A stretch of 64,000 nt of DNA from Bacteroidota bacterium (GTDB lineage Bacteria > Bacteroidota > Bacteroidia > Bacteroidales > F082), in the NCBI GenBank assembly GCA_013203805.1, contig JABMPH010000507.1, positions 42,666-106,665 on the forward strand, written 5' to 3'. Position numbers and translations under genes: made by a program. The notes beneath the pieces were generated by a model that saw nothing but the letters and a program-made list of their open reading frames with translations, had not been told where the DNA came from and searched no databases. Of the stretch, positions 16,537-25,869 are shown in pieces. Every line of letters starts with the position of its first letter. Positions within the stretch are counted from its first letter, which is position 1.

Positions 16537-18987
16537 TTGATTAACTGCAAACGCAATACAGATTTAATACTATCAAAGCTATTTATCCTGTTGTTTGCAA
16601 TATTCACAATCCCACATATTGCAGCCCAAACCTACACTAACGACCTGGAAGACTCTAGCTTTAGCGAAATTTGGATAGGTACAGCAACAATCGATAGCGG
16701 TTTTTCCCATTCGGGCTTTCACTATTCACTTACCGACTCATTACACCCTTATGGTCTTGGTGTTGAAATGCTATTACCTATAGAAAGAAGAGGTAATAAT
16801 ACTATATTAGAAATAGAAGGATGGGCTAAAAGTGAAATGAAAAATGCCAAGGCCTTTTACGTAATAACAATTGAAAATGAGGGTTTAAATGTATTGTGGA
16901 AGGGTATTCCTCTCTCACAAATATTAATTGAGGAGAACCAATGGTACAAATTTTATGATACCATATGCATTCCAGCAAATATAGCTTCTACAGGTAAACT
17001 TAAAACATATTTATGGAATGCAGGCAAATACAAAAAGGTAGGAATTGATGATTTAAGTATTACTTTCAAGGCAAGAAATAATCCATCATATCTTCCTGAG
17101 ATTACTAATCATGAATACTTACAAAAATCATCAGATCATAAGCTGCTTTTCCATAATGGCTATTATAGAGTTATTCAGAACAATATCACCAAACAAATAA
17201 TAATATTAAATCATAAAGGAGAGTATTTAACATACAATATATCTCTTTTTGAGGAAGTGCAAATCAAGGATGAAAGAATAAGTTACCATGATAATTTTGA
17301 CTTTCAAGGCGAGAAAAAACATGATGACTTAACTGTTCTGAGATTCGAATTAAGAACCATGTTCAAAAGAGTTAAACTCCTTTTAAATTGCAAAGTTAAC
17401 TCACCTCAAATCGAAATACGCATTGAAGAGAAATACATAAAAAATGTTGATATTGCCCGGTCTTCAATTATTATTGATGCAGCACAAAATCCATCAGAAA
17501 TTTATAGGCAAAACAGGAAATTGCATACTATGGATTTTCAAAAAGAATACTGGCTCGACAAACAAGGCATTAAATTTGGGGATGGCGATAGTTCGTTTTT
17601 TATATACCACACACCTGATGTGTCATCGCTTCAGTTTGATAATGAGAATACCAGGCTGTTAGTGAACCTCGACTGGGAAAATGACCACCCTTTTTTCCGT
17701 TTTCCCCTAAACCCTGATAGCAATAATTGGAAAAAGGAAGAGTCAGCGAGTAGTTACAAAAGAGGAAATAAAAGAGAATATAGTTTCAATATTACCATTG
17801 GAAATCATACTAATACCATCCCTCGCTTCATGAAAAATCCATCGGGATATGAAGCAACATACATTTGGACTGAACATGCTGACTATAGCGACATAAGAAC
17901 AAACAGAGCAACTTATTTTGGATCTGAAAATATTACTATTGCTGACAGTTCAATTGGGGGTTTCGTGAAGTACAATATACCTGTAACAAAAAGTGTATTT
18001 TATGATAATCCTGATAGTATTTCAAATTTCCACGCTTCAAATGGACTCTTTAATACTCTTGAAAGTACCATCCTAACTGACAATGAGTTTTCAGAATTTC
18101 TAATTCAAATTTCAAAAAAAGGTAGCGACATTTGCCTACATACACCCGAGCAATATACTACAACTCCTCAAAGACTTGAAGAAGCATTACTGTATATGCA
18201 GATGAATTTTGGTTCACCATCATGGATAGATCATGGAAATAATAACGGTCCACAAAATAATCGTGAGGATTTAATATGTGATGCCACTCTAAAGAAGTCA
18301 CCTTTCTATGCCATTGACCTTTGGAATAGTTATGGGGTAAAGTATCTACATAATGCATATTATGAAGAGCTTAACACTTACAAAGACTGGCAATTTGATG
18401 CATCATTGGAAAAGCCATTTAGTGGTTATGGCGACTTTTTTCCAAAGCCCGACTATTACAAACATCCAACAAAAACAGAAGACTTATATCATTGGACAAC
18501 AACCAGTGCCCTGTTTATTTATGAACCATATTTATGGGATTATCTTTTCAATCCTAAAAAGCTAAATAGTCTGGTCGATAATTGGTCGGTTGAAATTAAC
18601 CATGTTTATCCCGCCTGGGTTGATCCTAAAAAAGGGATGTGGACCTATGACAATGATTCCATAATAATTGCACAACCCGGATTTAATCAGGCACTGGCAA
18701 ATTTGGCAAACCTACGAGATGCGGGAAGATTAAACATCTGTACAATTGATAGTTTTCTGGATTATAGAACAGCCATTGATAACATTGATTGTCAAATATT
18801 ACCTGATGGCAGAGTAAAGTTGACCAACAAAAATGATTTTGAAATTATTGGGCTTTCTATGGTTGCCTTAGCTAAAGCAGTCTCGGTAGATGGATTAATG
18901 CCTGAACATAAATTTTCAGAGCAAGAGATTATTTTTTGGTTTGATCTGGGATCTGGAGAAAGCAAATTGATTAGAATTGTTGATTAA
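16537..18987 (+). CDS. Large secreted protein, possibly carbohydrate-active
   Basis: I cannot assign a firm family to this 816-residue protein. A signal peptide (SKLFILLFAIFTIPHIAAQ) requires the TTG start at 16537, since no ATG lies before the leader. Residues about 30-190 look like a beta-sandwich (GHSGFHYSLTDS-like start, WAKSEMKNAKAFYVITIENEG), of a type often found in carbohydrate-binding modules. The C-terminal half has isolated polar motifs that could be catalytic: EHAD at 446-449, WIDHGNNNG from 563, and NNREDL. EHAD and the later WIDHG resemble the metal-ligand layout of some polysaccharide-deacetylase-like barrels, which is speculative. The gene is 8 bp upstream of a DASS anion transporter, so the pair is probably cotranscribed and may release and import an acidic product. 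Confidence 0.55.
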   Translation: MINCKRNTDLILSKLFILLFAIFTIPHIAAQTYTNDLEDSSFSEIWIGTATIDSGFSHSGFHYSLTDSLHPYGLGVEMLLPIERRGNNTILEIEGWAKSEMKNAKAFYVITIENEGLNVLWKGIPLSQILIEENQWYKFYDTICIPANIASTGKLKTYLWNAGKYKKVGIDDLSITFKARNNPSYLPEITNHEYLQKSSDHKLLFHNGYYRVIQNNITKQIIILNHKGEYLTYNISLFEEVQIKDERISYHDNFDFQGEKKHDDLTVLRFELRTMFKRVKLLLNCKVNSPQIEIRIEEKYIKNVDIARSSIIIDAAQNPSEIYRQNRKLHTMDFQKEYWLDKQGIKFGDGDSSFFIYHTPDVSSLQFDNENTRLLVNLDWENDHPFFRFPLNPDSNNWKKEESASSYKRGNKREYSFNITIGNHTNTIPRFMKNPSGYEATYIWTEHADYSDIRTNRATYFGSENITIADSSIGGFVKYNIPVTKSVFYDNPDSISNFHASNGLFNTLESTILTDNEFSEFLIQISKKGSDICLHTPEQYTTTPQRLEEALLYMQMNFGSPSWIDHGNNNGPQNNREDLICDATLKKSPFYAIDLWNSYGVKYLHNAYYEELNTYKDWQFDASLEKPFSGYGDFFPKPDYYKHPTKTEDLYHWTTTSALFIYEPYLWDYLFNPKKLNSLVDNWSVEINHVYPAWVDPKKGMWTYDNDSIIIAQPGFNQALANLANLRDAGRLNICTIDSFLDYRTAIDNIDCQILPDGRVKLTNKNDFEIIGLSMVALAKAVSVDGLMPEHKFSEQEIIFWFDLGSGESKLIRIVD

Positions 18988-18995
18988 TAATAACT

Positions 18996-20378
18996 ATGAT
19001 AAAAAAAATAGCAATAATCCTTTCCGGTATTATTCTTTGGTTTCTACCTCACCCTACTGAAATTAGTCCCGAAGCCTGGCATCTTTTTGCTATCTTTTTT
19101 ACAACTATCTTAAGTATTGTAATCGGTGCTTTCAACATTTTAGTGGCATCGGTTTTTGGGATGGTAATAGCTGTTACTACCGGAACAATTGACCCTGGTC
19201 ACGCATTTTCAGGGTTTTCAAATGATATTGTTCTTTTGATTGTAGTAGCTTTTCTAATTGCAAAAGCGGTGGTAAAATCGGGATTAGGAAATAGAATTGC
19301 TTTATTAATGATAAGACGCTTTGGGAAAACCACTCTAGGATTGGGTTACAGCCTGATAGCTACAGATATGATTATTGCTCCTGCTTTCCCCAGCAACACA
19401 GCGCGCTCAGGATTATTGTTCCCAATAATTTATTCCATATCAATGGTAAACGGATCTGATCCTGAAAAAGGGACAGAGAAAAAGCTTGGTAGCTTTTTGA
19501 TGTTTGCAAGCATGTTTGGAATAGGCCTATCATCGGCAATGTGGCTGACTGCTATGGCAGCCAATCCGGCCGGTGCAGCAATAGCAGAAAGTTATGGAGT
19601 AAATATTGGTTTCGGGACATGGGTGCTTGCTTCATTTGTCCCAACAATAATTGCGGCAATTGTAATTCCATGGGTGCTTTATAAGATTTATCCACCGCAG
19701 ATGAAACTAACACCCAATGCTCCCATCCATGCGTTGGAAGAGTTAAAGAAGATGGGCAAAATGAGTCGTGATGAAATAATTACTGCTATCGTTTTTGCTT
19801 TTCTGGTTATTTTTTGGGCCCTTTCTGATGTTCTAAATATTAACAAAACGATAATCGCATTTCTGGGTCTTGGCTTACTACTGGTAACCAATGTATTCAA
19901 GGTTAAAGAAATAAAAAAAGAAGGAGAAGCCCTAACAACAATGATATGGTTTTCCATTCTTTACATTATGAGTAGTCAGCTAAATGAGTTGGGTTTTATG
20001 GACTATGTTGGTAATGCTCTGGCAATTCAAATTGAAGGGCTAAACCAGCATTTTGCTTTTTTTCTACTGGTATTTGTATACATAATCTTTCATTATCTAT
20101 TTGTTAGTCAAACTGCACATATGCTGGCATTGTTGGGGGTTTTTCTGGGGGCCGGGAAAAGTTTGGGGATCGACACAACATCTCTTGCCCTTATGTTATT
20201 GTTTGCAACAAACTACTTTTCGGTTATAACTCCGCAAGGTTCAAGTTGTAATATCCTTTATATCAGTAGTGGTTATATCACGCCAAAGGAAGTTTACAAA
20301 TACGGTGGGATTCTTACTTTTTTAAGCTTTGTAATTTATATGGTTTTTGGATTGCCATGGATATCGTTGGTGATGTAG
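18996..20378 (+). CDS. DASS family sodium/anion symporter (SLC13/CitT-like)
   Basis: This 460-residue inner-membrane transporter of the divalent anion:Na+ symporter family would carry di- or tricarboxylates, possibly sulfate. It shows about 11-12 hydrophobic segments. Family landmarks are the first anion motif (IIAPAFPSNTARSGLLFPI, with the SNT of the family) and the second one (TNYFSVITPQGSSCNILY, like the SxTHYG/SNT repeat). LTAMAANPAGAAIAESYG is also typical of CitT/2-oxoglutarate-malate translocators. It starts 8 bp after the secreted 816-residue protein and is likely in one operon with it. The substrate cannot be read from the sequence. Confidence 0.88.
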   Translation: MIKKIAIILSGIILWFLPHPTEISPEAWHLFAIFFTTILSIVIGAFNILVASVFGMVIAVTTGTIDPGHAFSGFSNDIVLLIVVAFLIAKAVVKSGLGNRIALLMIRRFGKTTLGLGYSLIATDMIIAPAFPSNTARSGLLFPIIYSISMVNGSDPEKGTEKKLGSFLMFASMFGIGLSSAMWLTAMAANPAGAAIAESYGVNIGFGTWVLASFVPTIIAAIVIPWVLYKIYPPQMKLTPNAPIHALEELKKMGKMSRDEIITAIVFAFLVIFWALSDVLNINKTIIAFLGLGLLLVTNVFKVKEIKKEGEALTTMIWFSILYIMSSQLNELGFMDYVGNALAIQIEGLNQHFAFFLLVFVYIIFHYLFVSQTAHMLALLGVFLGAGKSLGIDTTSLALMLLFATNYFSVITPQGSSCNILYISSGYITPKEVYKYGGILTFLSFVIYMVFGLPWISLVM

Positions 20379-20440
20379 CTTCTTGAAATAAACCATCAAT
20401 AGTATTTAAATTTTATACTACAATAATATATTATATATCT

Positions 20441-20537
20441 ACTTAGTGACCCTTCTATGTTGCACTTGGTGTTCCTTAGTGGTAAAAAAAAACCACAAAG
20501 GAGCACAAAGGATTTCACAAAGAAAACACAAAGGAAA
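20441..20537. repeat. CACAAAG-type inverted repeat, copy 1
   Basis: The left arm (CTTGGTGTTCCTTAGTGGT) and right arm (AACCACAAAGGAGCACAAAG) can pair around an A-run. It lies between the converging DASS and metF genes and could act as a bidirectional terminator. Related hairpins built from CTTTGTG/CACAAAG or GCAAAG units occur at 55718-55834 and 61180-61329. Confidence 0.6.
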
Positions 20538-20642
20538 ACTTGTTTTTAGTAACTCTATTTTTACAGGATTCCATTAAATGATTAGTTACTTTATACTAAA
20601 ATTAATAGAGGCTCGCCCAAGAAATATGTTTACAATCAACTT

Positions 20643-21602
20643 TTAAAATACCTCCTTGGCAATCTTCTGGATATTATCCGATTTTCCCATTGTGTAATAA
20701 TGTAGAACAGGAACATTTGCTGCTTTAAGTTCTTTCGATTGCTGAATGGCCCACTCCACCCCTACCTGTCGAACCTGATTGCTATCTTTGCATTTTAGAA
20801 CTTCTTTTACAAGATCAACGGGCAAATCGACACCAAAGGTTTTGGGAATATTTATCAGATGATTACGGGTGGAGATAGGTTTTAACCCCGGAATAATAGG
20901 TACATTAATATCCTTTTCTCTGCAAAGCTTAACAAAATCAAAATATTTCTGGTTATCGAAAAACATTTGTGTTACAATGTATGAGGCTCCGGCTTGTATT
21001 TTCTTTTTCAGGAAATACAAATCACTATCCATGTTTGGTGATTCGCCATGTTTTTCAGGATAACCGGCCACACCTATGCAGAAGTCCATTGATCGTGTGT
21101 TCGATAACTTTTCGTCGAGATACACACCATTATTGAGTTTTGTAATTTGTTCAATAAGATCCAAAGCATGGGCATTTCCATCGGGTTCAGGAATAAACAC
21201 TCGTGTGCCGGGTTGTGGATCTCCTCTAACAACAAGAATATTATTAATGCCTAAAAATTGTAAATCAATCAAAGCATTTTCCGTGTCTTCTCGTGTAAAA
21301 CCACCACAAATAATGTGAGGCACCACGTTAATCCCATATCTATATTTTATTGCTGCAGAAATTCCAACCGTACCGGGGCGCTTTCTCACGGTTTGTTTAC
21401 GAACTAAACCATTTCCTGCATTTTCATAAACAACTTCTTGTTGATGATAAGTTATGTTTATGAATGAAGGATCGAACTCAACCAAAGGATCTATGGCTTG
21501 TTCAGTAGATTCGAAATCATGCCCTTTTAATGGAGGTAATAACTCGAATGAGAATAAGGTTCCTTTTGAATCTTCTATATGTTTTACTACTGTTTTTTCC
21601 AT
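20643..21602 (-). CDS. metF: Methylenetetrahydrofolate reductase
   Basis: This FAD enzyme reduces 5,10-methylene-THF to 5-methyl-THF, the methyl donor for MetH. The 319-residue TIM-barrel has SFELLPPLKG at residues 18-27 (the FELFPP motif; its Glu is the catalytic acid). Later come HIICGGFTREDTENAL, LGINNILVVRGDP, ASYIVTQMFFDNQ and IIPGLKPIS. Family members are usually about 290-320 residues, so it is complete. It lies downstream of metH on the same strand across a 108-bp gap that contains a hairpin repeat. It probably depends on the SAM riboswitch ahead of metH. Confidence 0.96.
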   Translation of the reverse strand: MEKTVVKHIEDSKGTLFSFELLPPLKGHDFESTEQAIDPLVEFDPSFINITYHQQEVVYENAGNGLVRKQTVRKRPGTVGISAAIKYRYGINVVPHIICGGFTREDTENALIDLQFLGINNILVVRGDPQPGTRVFIPEPDGNAHALDLIEQITKLNNGVYLDEKLSNTRSMDFCIGVAGYPEKHGESPNMDSDLYFLKKKIQAGASYIVTQMFFDNQKYFDFVKLCREKDINVPIIPGLKPISTRNHLINIPKTFGVDLPVDLVKEVLKCKDSNQVRQVGVEWAIQQSKELKAANVPVLHYYTMGKSDNIQKIAKEVF

Positions 21603-21615
21603 GTTTTATTATTTT

Positions 21616-21698
21616 TTTGTCATTCTGAGCACAGCGAAGAATCTCTATTTTGATAATATTAAAGTACTGAGATTCTTCGCTTCGCTCAGAATGACAAA
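21616..21698. repeat. TCATTCTGAGC/GAAGAATCTC hairpin repeat, copy A
   Basis: Two near-perfect 30-nt arms (starting TTTGTCATTCTGAGC and ending GCTCAGAATGACAAA) flank a 23-nt loop between metH and metF. The same family occurs at 37399-37476 and 46949-47015. It is a dispersed intergenic repeat of Bacteroidota. Here it sits inside an operon and might attenuate metF. Confidence 0.85.
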
Positions 21699-21710
21699 GT
21701 GTTACCTAAA

Positions 21711-24700
21711 TTATATATTCATCGGTAAGAGTTTTTTTACTTGATCGGCACTTATATTTTTTCTAGATGCATAATCTTGAATTTGATCGGGCATCAACTT
21801 TCCCACATTAAAATATTGCGAATCGGGGTGTGTAAAATAAAATCCACTTACCGATGCTGCAGGATACATGGCAAAATTATCTGTTAAGGTTACTCCGGTT
21901 GCTTCCTCTGCATTTAATAGTTTGAAAAGAACTTTCTTTTCGCTGTGTTCAGGACAAGCAGGATATCCCGGAGCCGGGCGTATTCCCTGATACTTCTCCC
22001 TTAGCTTTTCTTCTATTTTAATATTTTCGTTAGCAGCATAACCCCAATATTCTTTACGAACTTTTTCATGGAGTAACTCGGTGGCTGCTTCTGCTAAACG
22101 GTCGGCAAGTACCTTTAGCATTATTGCACTATAATCATCATTATCATCCACAAATCGTTTAACATGTTCCTCAATGCCAAAGCCTGTTGTTACTGCAAAT
22201 CCACCCAAGTAATCAGTATTATCCTTTGATTTAGGTGCTACAAAATCACTCAAACATAAATTTGGGATACCTCTTGCCTTTTTCTCCTGATTTCTTAAAA
22301 ATCTGAAATTGGTTTCTTTACTCTCAAAATTAACCACAACGTCATCCTCATGTGAATATGCAGGAAAAATACCCGTTACTGCTTTCGCAGATAACCATTT
22401 TTCATTAATTATTTGATCTAGCATGCTGTTGGCATCAACAAGTAATTTTTGAGCCTCTTCACCTTTAATTGGATCTTTAAGAATTGAAGGATATTTCCCA
22501 TTAAGTTTCCAGGCATGGAAAAAGAATGTCCAATCTATAAATTCACGAACCTCACCCAGCGAAATATCATCAAATACCTTAATCCCAATATTAGATGGTT
22601 TAATTATTTCATAACTATCCCAATCAGGTTTAAACTTATTACTGCGAGCATCCCCAATGGTGATATACTTTTTATCATCAATATTTTTAGCATGTTTTTC
22701 ACGAAGACGATCATACTCAGTTTTTGTATCTTCCAAGAACTTCTCCTTATCAGATGGAGATAATAACTTACCGGCAACACCAATCACCTTCGATGCATCT
22801 CGTACATGAACTACTGGATTTGAATAATACGGTGATATTTTAACAGCCGTATGAATTGGCGAAGTAGTAGCACCTCCAATTAATAATGGGATACTTTTAT
22901 TCCGACGGGTAAGCTCTTTTGCAACATGAACCATTTCCTCCAGCGACGGAGTAATTAATCCGCTAAGCCCAAGTAAATCAGCATTTTCTTTCTCGATGGT
23001 TTCAAGAATAGTTTCGGCGGTTACCATTACACCAAGATCAATAACTTCATAATTATTACACGACAGAGCAACTCCAACAATGTTTTTCCCAATGTCGTGA
23101 ACATCACCTTTAACCGTTGCTAATACAACCTTACCATTGGTAACCTGTTCGCCATTATTTTCCAGTTCGATAAATGGAAGCAAATAAGCGACGGCTTGTT
23201 TCATAACTCTTGCGCTTTTAACAACCTGTGGCAAAAACATCTTACCGGAACCAAAAAGATCACCTACTATATTCATACCATTCATAAGTGATATTTCAAT
23301 AACATCGAGAGCTCTTTTTGAGTTTCTGCGTGCTTCTTCAACATCCGGTTCTATGAATTCGGTTATCCCCTTAATCAAAGCATGTTCAAGCCGTTTCTCA
23401 ACAGTAAATTCACGCCATTCCTCACGAACAGTATCTTTACGGTGTGCATTATCTTCAATTTTTTCAGCAAACATTAGAAGCCTTTCCGTGGCATCTTTCC
23501 TGCGGTTTAGAACCAGATCAATAACTAATGTGCGCAGGTTGTCCTCAATCCCGTCATAGATTTGCAACATGCCGGGATTAACAATTCCCATATCCATTCC
23601 AGATGCTATTGCATGATATAAAAATACTGAGTGAATAGCTTCGCGAACAGTATTATTGCCCTGAAATGAAAACGACAAATTGCTTACACCACCACTGGTT
23701 TTCACATATGGCAGGTTTTCCTTTATCCACTTTACAGCATTTATATAATCAACGGCATAGTTATTATGTTCAGCAATACCAGTACCTATCGCAAGTATGT
23801 TTGGGTCGAATATAATGTCCTCAGGAGGGAATCCATCTTCTGTCAGCAAATTGTAAGCCCTTTGACAGATAGCAGTTTTCCTTTCAAAATTAGCAGCCTG
23901 GCCTTCTTCATCGAAAGCCATTACAACTGCTGCCGCTCCATAATTTTTTACCAGCCTGGCTTGTTCCAGAAATTCTTTTTCACCGTTTTTAAGGCTTATG
24001 GAATTAACGATTCCTTTCCCTTGGATACATTTTAAGCCAGCTTCGATAACCTCCCATTTTGAAGAGTCGATCATAATTGGTAATCTGGATACATCGGGAT
24101 CAGAAGCCAGATAATTTAAAAATGTAACCATCTCACTCTGCGCATCCAGCATTCCATCATCCATGCTAACATCAAGCACCTGGGCACCACCTTCAACCTG
24201 ATGACGGGCTATCGTTAGAGCCTCTTCATATTTCTTTTCTCGAATTAATCGTGCAAACTTCCTCGATCCGCTAACATTTGTTCTTTCACCAATATTTACA
24301 AAGTTTATCTGACGGTTAATTTTAATTGGTTCAAGTCCGCTGATCTGAGTAATATGCTCTTTAACAGGGATACTACGAGCATTATATTCCTCTGCAATAT
24401 CTGCTATTACCTTAATATGATCAGGTGTTGTACCACAGCATCCACCAACAATGTTTACAAAACTATTTTCTAAAAAATCTTTAATATAAACACCCATTTG
24501 TTCAGGTGTTTCATCATATTCACCAAATTGATTTGGTAAACCTGCATTTGGATAAACACTAACATTATATGGTGCTATTTTAGATAATTCAGCAATATGA
24601 GGACGAATCTGCTCAGAACCCAATGAACAATTAAGTCCAACACTTAACATATCAATATGTGAGATGGAATTAAAAAATGCTTCAAGGGTTTGCCCTGATA

Positions 24701-25358
24701 AGGTGCGGCCGCTAGCATCGGTAATAGTACCTGAAATCATTACAGGTATCCTTTTCCCCTTTTCTTCCATCAGTTGATTAATTCCAAACAAAGCTGCCTT
24801 GCCATTTAAAGTATCAAATATTGTTTCAACAAGTAATAAATCAACTCCTCCATCTATCAATGCCGAAGCTTGCTCATAATAATTATCTCTAAGCTCATCG
24901 AAGGTAACATTACGATACCCAGGATCACTTACTTCAGGTGACATGGAAGCTGTTTTATTAGTGGGTCCCATGGCTCCGGCAACCCATCGTGGTTTATCAG
25001 GATTAAGTGCAGTATATTTATCAGCAACCAGCTTGGCTAAGGTTGCCGCCTGAAAATTAATATCATAAACCTCATCTTCGAGACCATAATCACTTTGTGA
25101 AATACGAGTTCCATTGAAGGTATTTGTTTCAATTATATCAGCACCGGCAATTAAATACTCTTCGTGAATATCACTTATTATCTGAGGCTGAGTTATATTT
25201 AGCAGATCGTTATTTCCTTTAAGAAGCTTGTTAAAGTCCTTAAATTTTTGACCACGATAATCATTCTCTTCTAGCTTGTAACGTTGGATCATTGTACCCA
25301 TAGCACCATCCAGTACAAGGATTCTGTTTTTTAGTTCATTTTTTATTTCAGACTTCAT
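21711..25358 (-). CDS. metH: Cobalamin-dependent methionine synthase
   Basis: This enzyme transfers a methyl group from 5-methyl-THF through cobalamin to homocysteine. All four modules are present in 1215 residues. The homocysteine domain (about 1-330) has zinc ligands in GLNCSLG and [10 protein letters not shown]. The pterin domain (about 345-610) has [16 protein letters not shown]. The cap and B12 domain (about 640-890) has [11 protein letters not shown], the cobalamin-ligating histidine. The C-terminal AdoMet-reactivation domain (about 900-1215) has [15 protein letters not shown]. The chain matches E. coli MetH (about 1227 residues), so it is complete. A SAM-I riboswitch lies upstream, so the gene is expected to be repressed when SAM is plentiful. 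Confidence 0.97.
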   Translation of the reverse strand: MKSEIKNELKNRILVLDGAMGTMIQRYKLEENDYRGQKFKDFNKLLKGNNDLLNITQPQIISDIHEEYLIAGADIIETNTFNGTRISQSDYGLEDEVYDINFQAATLAKLVADKYTALNPDKPRWVAGAMGPTNKTASMSPEVSDPGYRNVTFDELRDNYYEQASALIDGGVDLLLVETIFDTLNGKAALFGINQLMEEKGKRIPVMISGTITDASGRTLSGQTLEAFFNSISHIDMLSVGLNCSLGSEQIRPHIAELSKIAPYNVSVYPNAGLPNQFGEYDETPEQMGVYIKDFLENSFVNIVGGCCGTTPDHIKVIADIAEEYNARSIPVKEHITQISGLEPIKINRQINFVNIGERTNVSGSRKFARLIREKKYEEALTIARHQVEGGAQVLDVSMDDGMLDAQSEMVTFLNYLASDPDVSRLPIMIDSSKWEVIEAGLKCIQGKGIVNSISLKNGEKEFLEQARLVKNYGAAAVVMAFDEEGQAANFERKTAICQRAYNLLTEDGFPPEDIIFDPNILAIGTGIAEHNNYAVDYINAVKWIKENLPYVKTSGGVSNLSFSFQGNNTVREAIHSVFLYHAIASGMDMGIVNPGMLQIYDGIEDNLRTLVIDLVLNRRKDATERLLMFAEKIEDNAHRKDTVREEWREFTVEKRLEHALIKGITEFIEPDVEEARRNSKRALDVIEISLMNGMNIVGDLFGSGKMFLPQVVKSARVMKQAVAYLLPFIELENNGEQVTNGKVVLATVKGDVHDIGKNIVGVALSCNNYEVIDLGVMVTAETILETIEKENADLLGLSGLITPSLEEMVHVAKELTRRNKSIPLLIGGATTSPIHTAVKISPYYSNPVVHVRDASKVIGVAGKLLSPSDKEKFLEDTKTEYDRLREKHAKNIDDKKYITIGDARSNKFKPDWDSYEIIKPSNIGIKVFDDISLGEVREFIDWTFFFHAWKLNGKYPSILKDPIKGEEAQKLLVDANSMLDQIINEKWLSAKAVTGIFPAYSHEDDVVVNFESKETNFRFLRNQEKKARGIPNLCLSDFVAPKSKDNTDYLGGFAVTTGFGIEEHVKRFVDDNDDYSAIMLKVLADRLAEAATELLHEKVRKEYWGYAANENIKIEEKLREKYQGIRPAPGYPACPEHSEKKVLFKLLNAEEATGVTLTDNFAMYPAASVSGFYFTHPDSQYFNVGKLMPDQIQDYASRKNISADQVKKLLPMNI

Positions 25359-25440
25359 ACTTAAATATTTTTATAAAATGAGAGTCAGAATTTAATATGC
25401 ACATAGAAATTTACTACCCTATTTTGACCCTGCATTTAAA

Positions 25441-25555
25441 ATTTATCATTTCCCTCTACCTCTGGCAGAAGGTTAGGTATTGGCACCTTTTCCGTATTAC
25501 CGGAAGGTTGCCAGGGCTTCATGGAGCCTAATCTCTCCACCCTTCTTTATAAATC
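25441..25555 (-). ncRNA. SAM-I (S-box) riboswitch
   Basis: On the minus strand the leader of metH contains the conserved S-box core in order. GGTGGAGAGATTAGGCTCC is followed by ATGAAGCCCTGGCAACC, the P3 arm TTCCGGTAATACGGAA and AAGGTGCCAA. P1 can close through ATTTAT (near 25549-25555) pairing with ATAAAT (25441-25446). P4 is ACCT...AGGT. It is about 80 nt before the metH ATG. I see no strong intrinsic terminator between, so control may be translational or use a weak terminator. A -7 box candidate lies at 25616-25623. Confidence 0.92.
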
Positions 25556-25615
25556 AAGAAGCCTCAGGTTTGCTTTAACAATGCAGTTAGCAGTAAGAGG
25601 AACTGAATTACAAGG

Positions 25616-25623
25616 CAAATATA
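25616..25623 (-). promoter_or_regulatory. Candidate -7 box for metH-metF
   Basis: CAAATATA reads TATATTTG on the minus strand. Transcription from about 25609 would include the full riboswitch. No clear -33 box is seen. The remaining sequence up to 25869 is AT-rich and holds only the opposite-strand promoter at 25776. Confidence 0.45.
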
Positions 25624-25775
25624 CTATAAAATTTTTATACGAAAATTTGATTAAGCTTCAAATTAACAATTGATTAACAATATATTGATTTAAACAACTG
25701 GTTTATTTAGTGACATTTATACTAAGAGATACTGTTTACTATGTTATACAATCATTACCAAACTAATTAAGGCAT

Positions 25776-25783
25776 TATATTTG
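25776..25783 (+). promoter_or_regulatory. Candidate -7 box for the alpha-2-macroglobulin gene
   Basis: TATATTTG fits TAnnTTTG and would give a leader of about 80 nt before the ATG at 25870. Confidence 0.4.
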
Positions 25784-25869
25784 CACCCATCAAATTAATA
25801 GCTTATTAATGGCATATAAAACGAATTAAAAGAATTGTCATTTCTAATTTGCATCTAACATCTTTAAAT

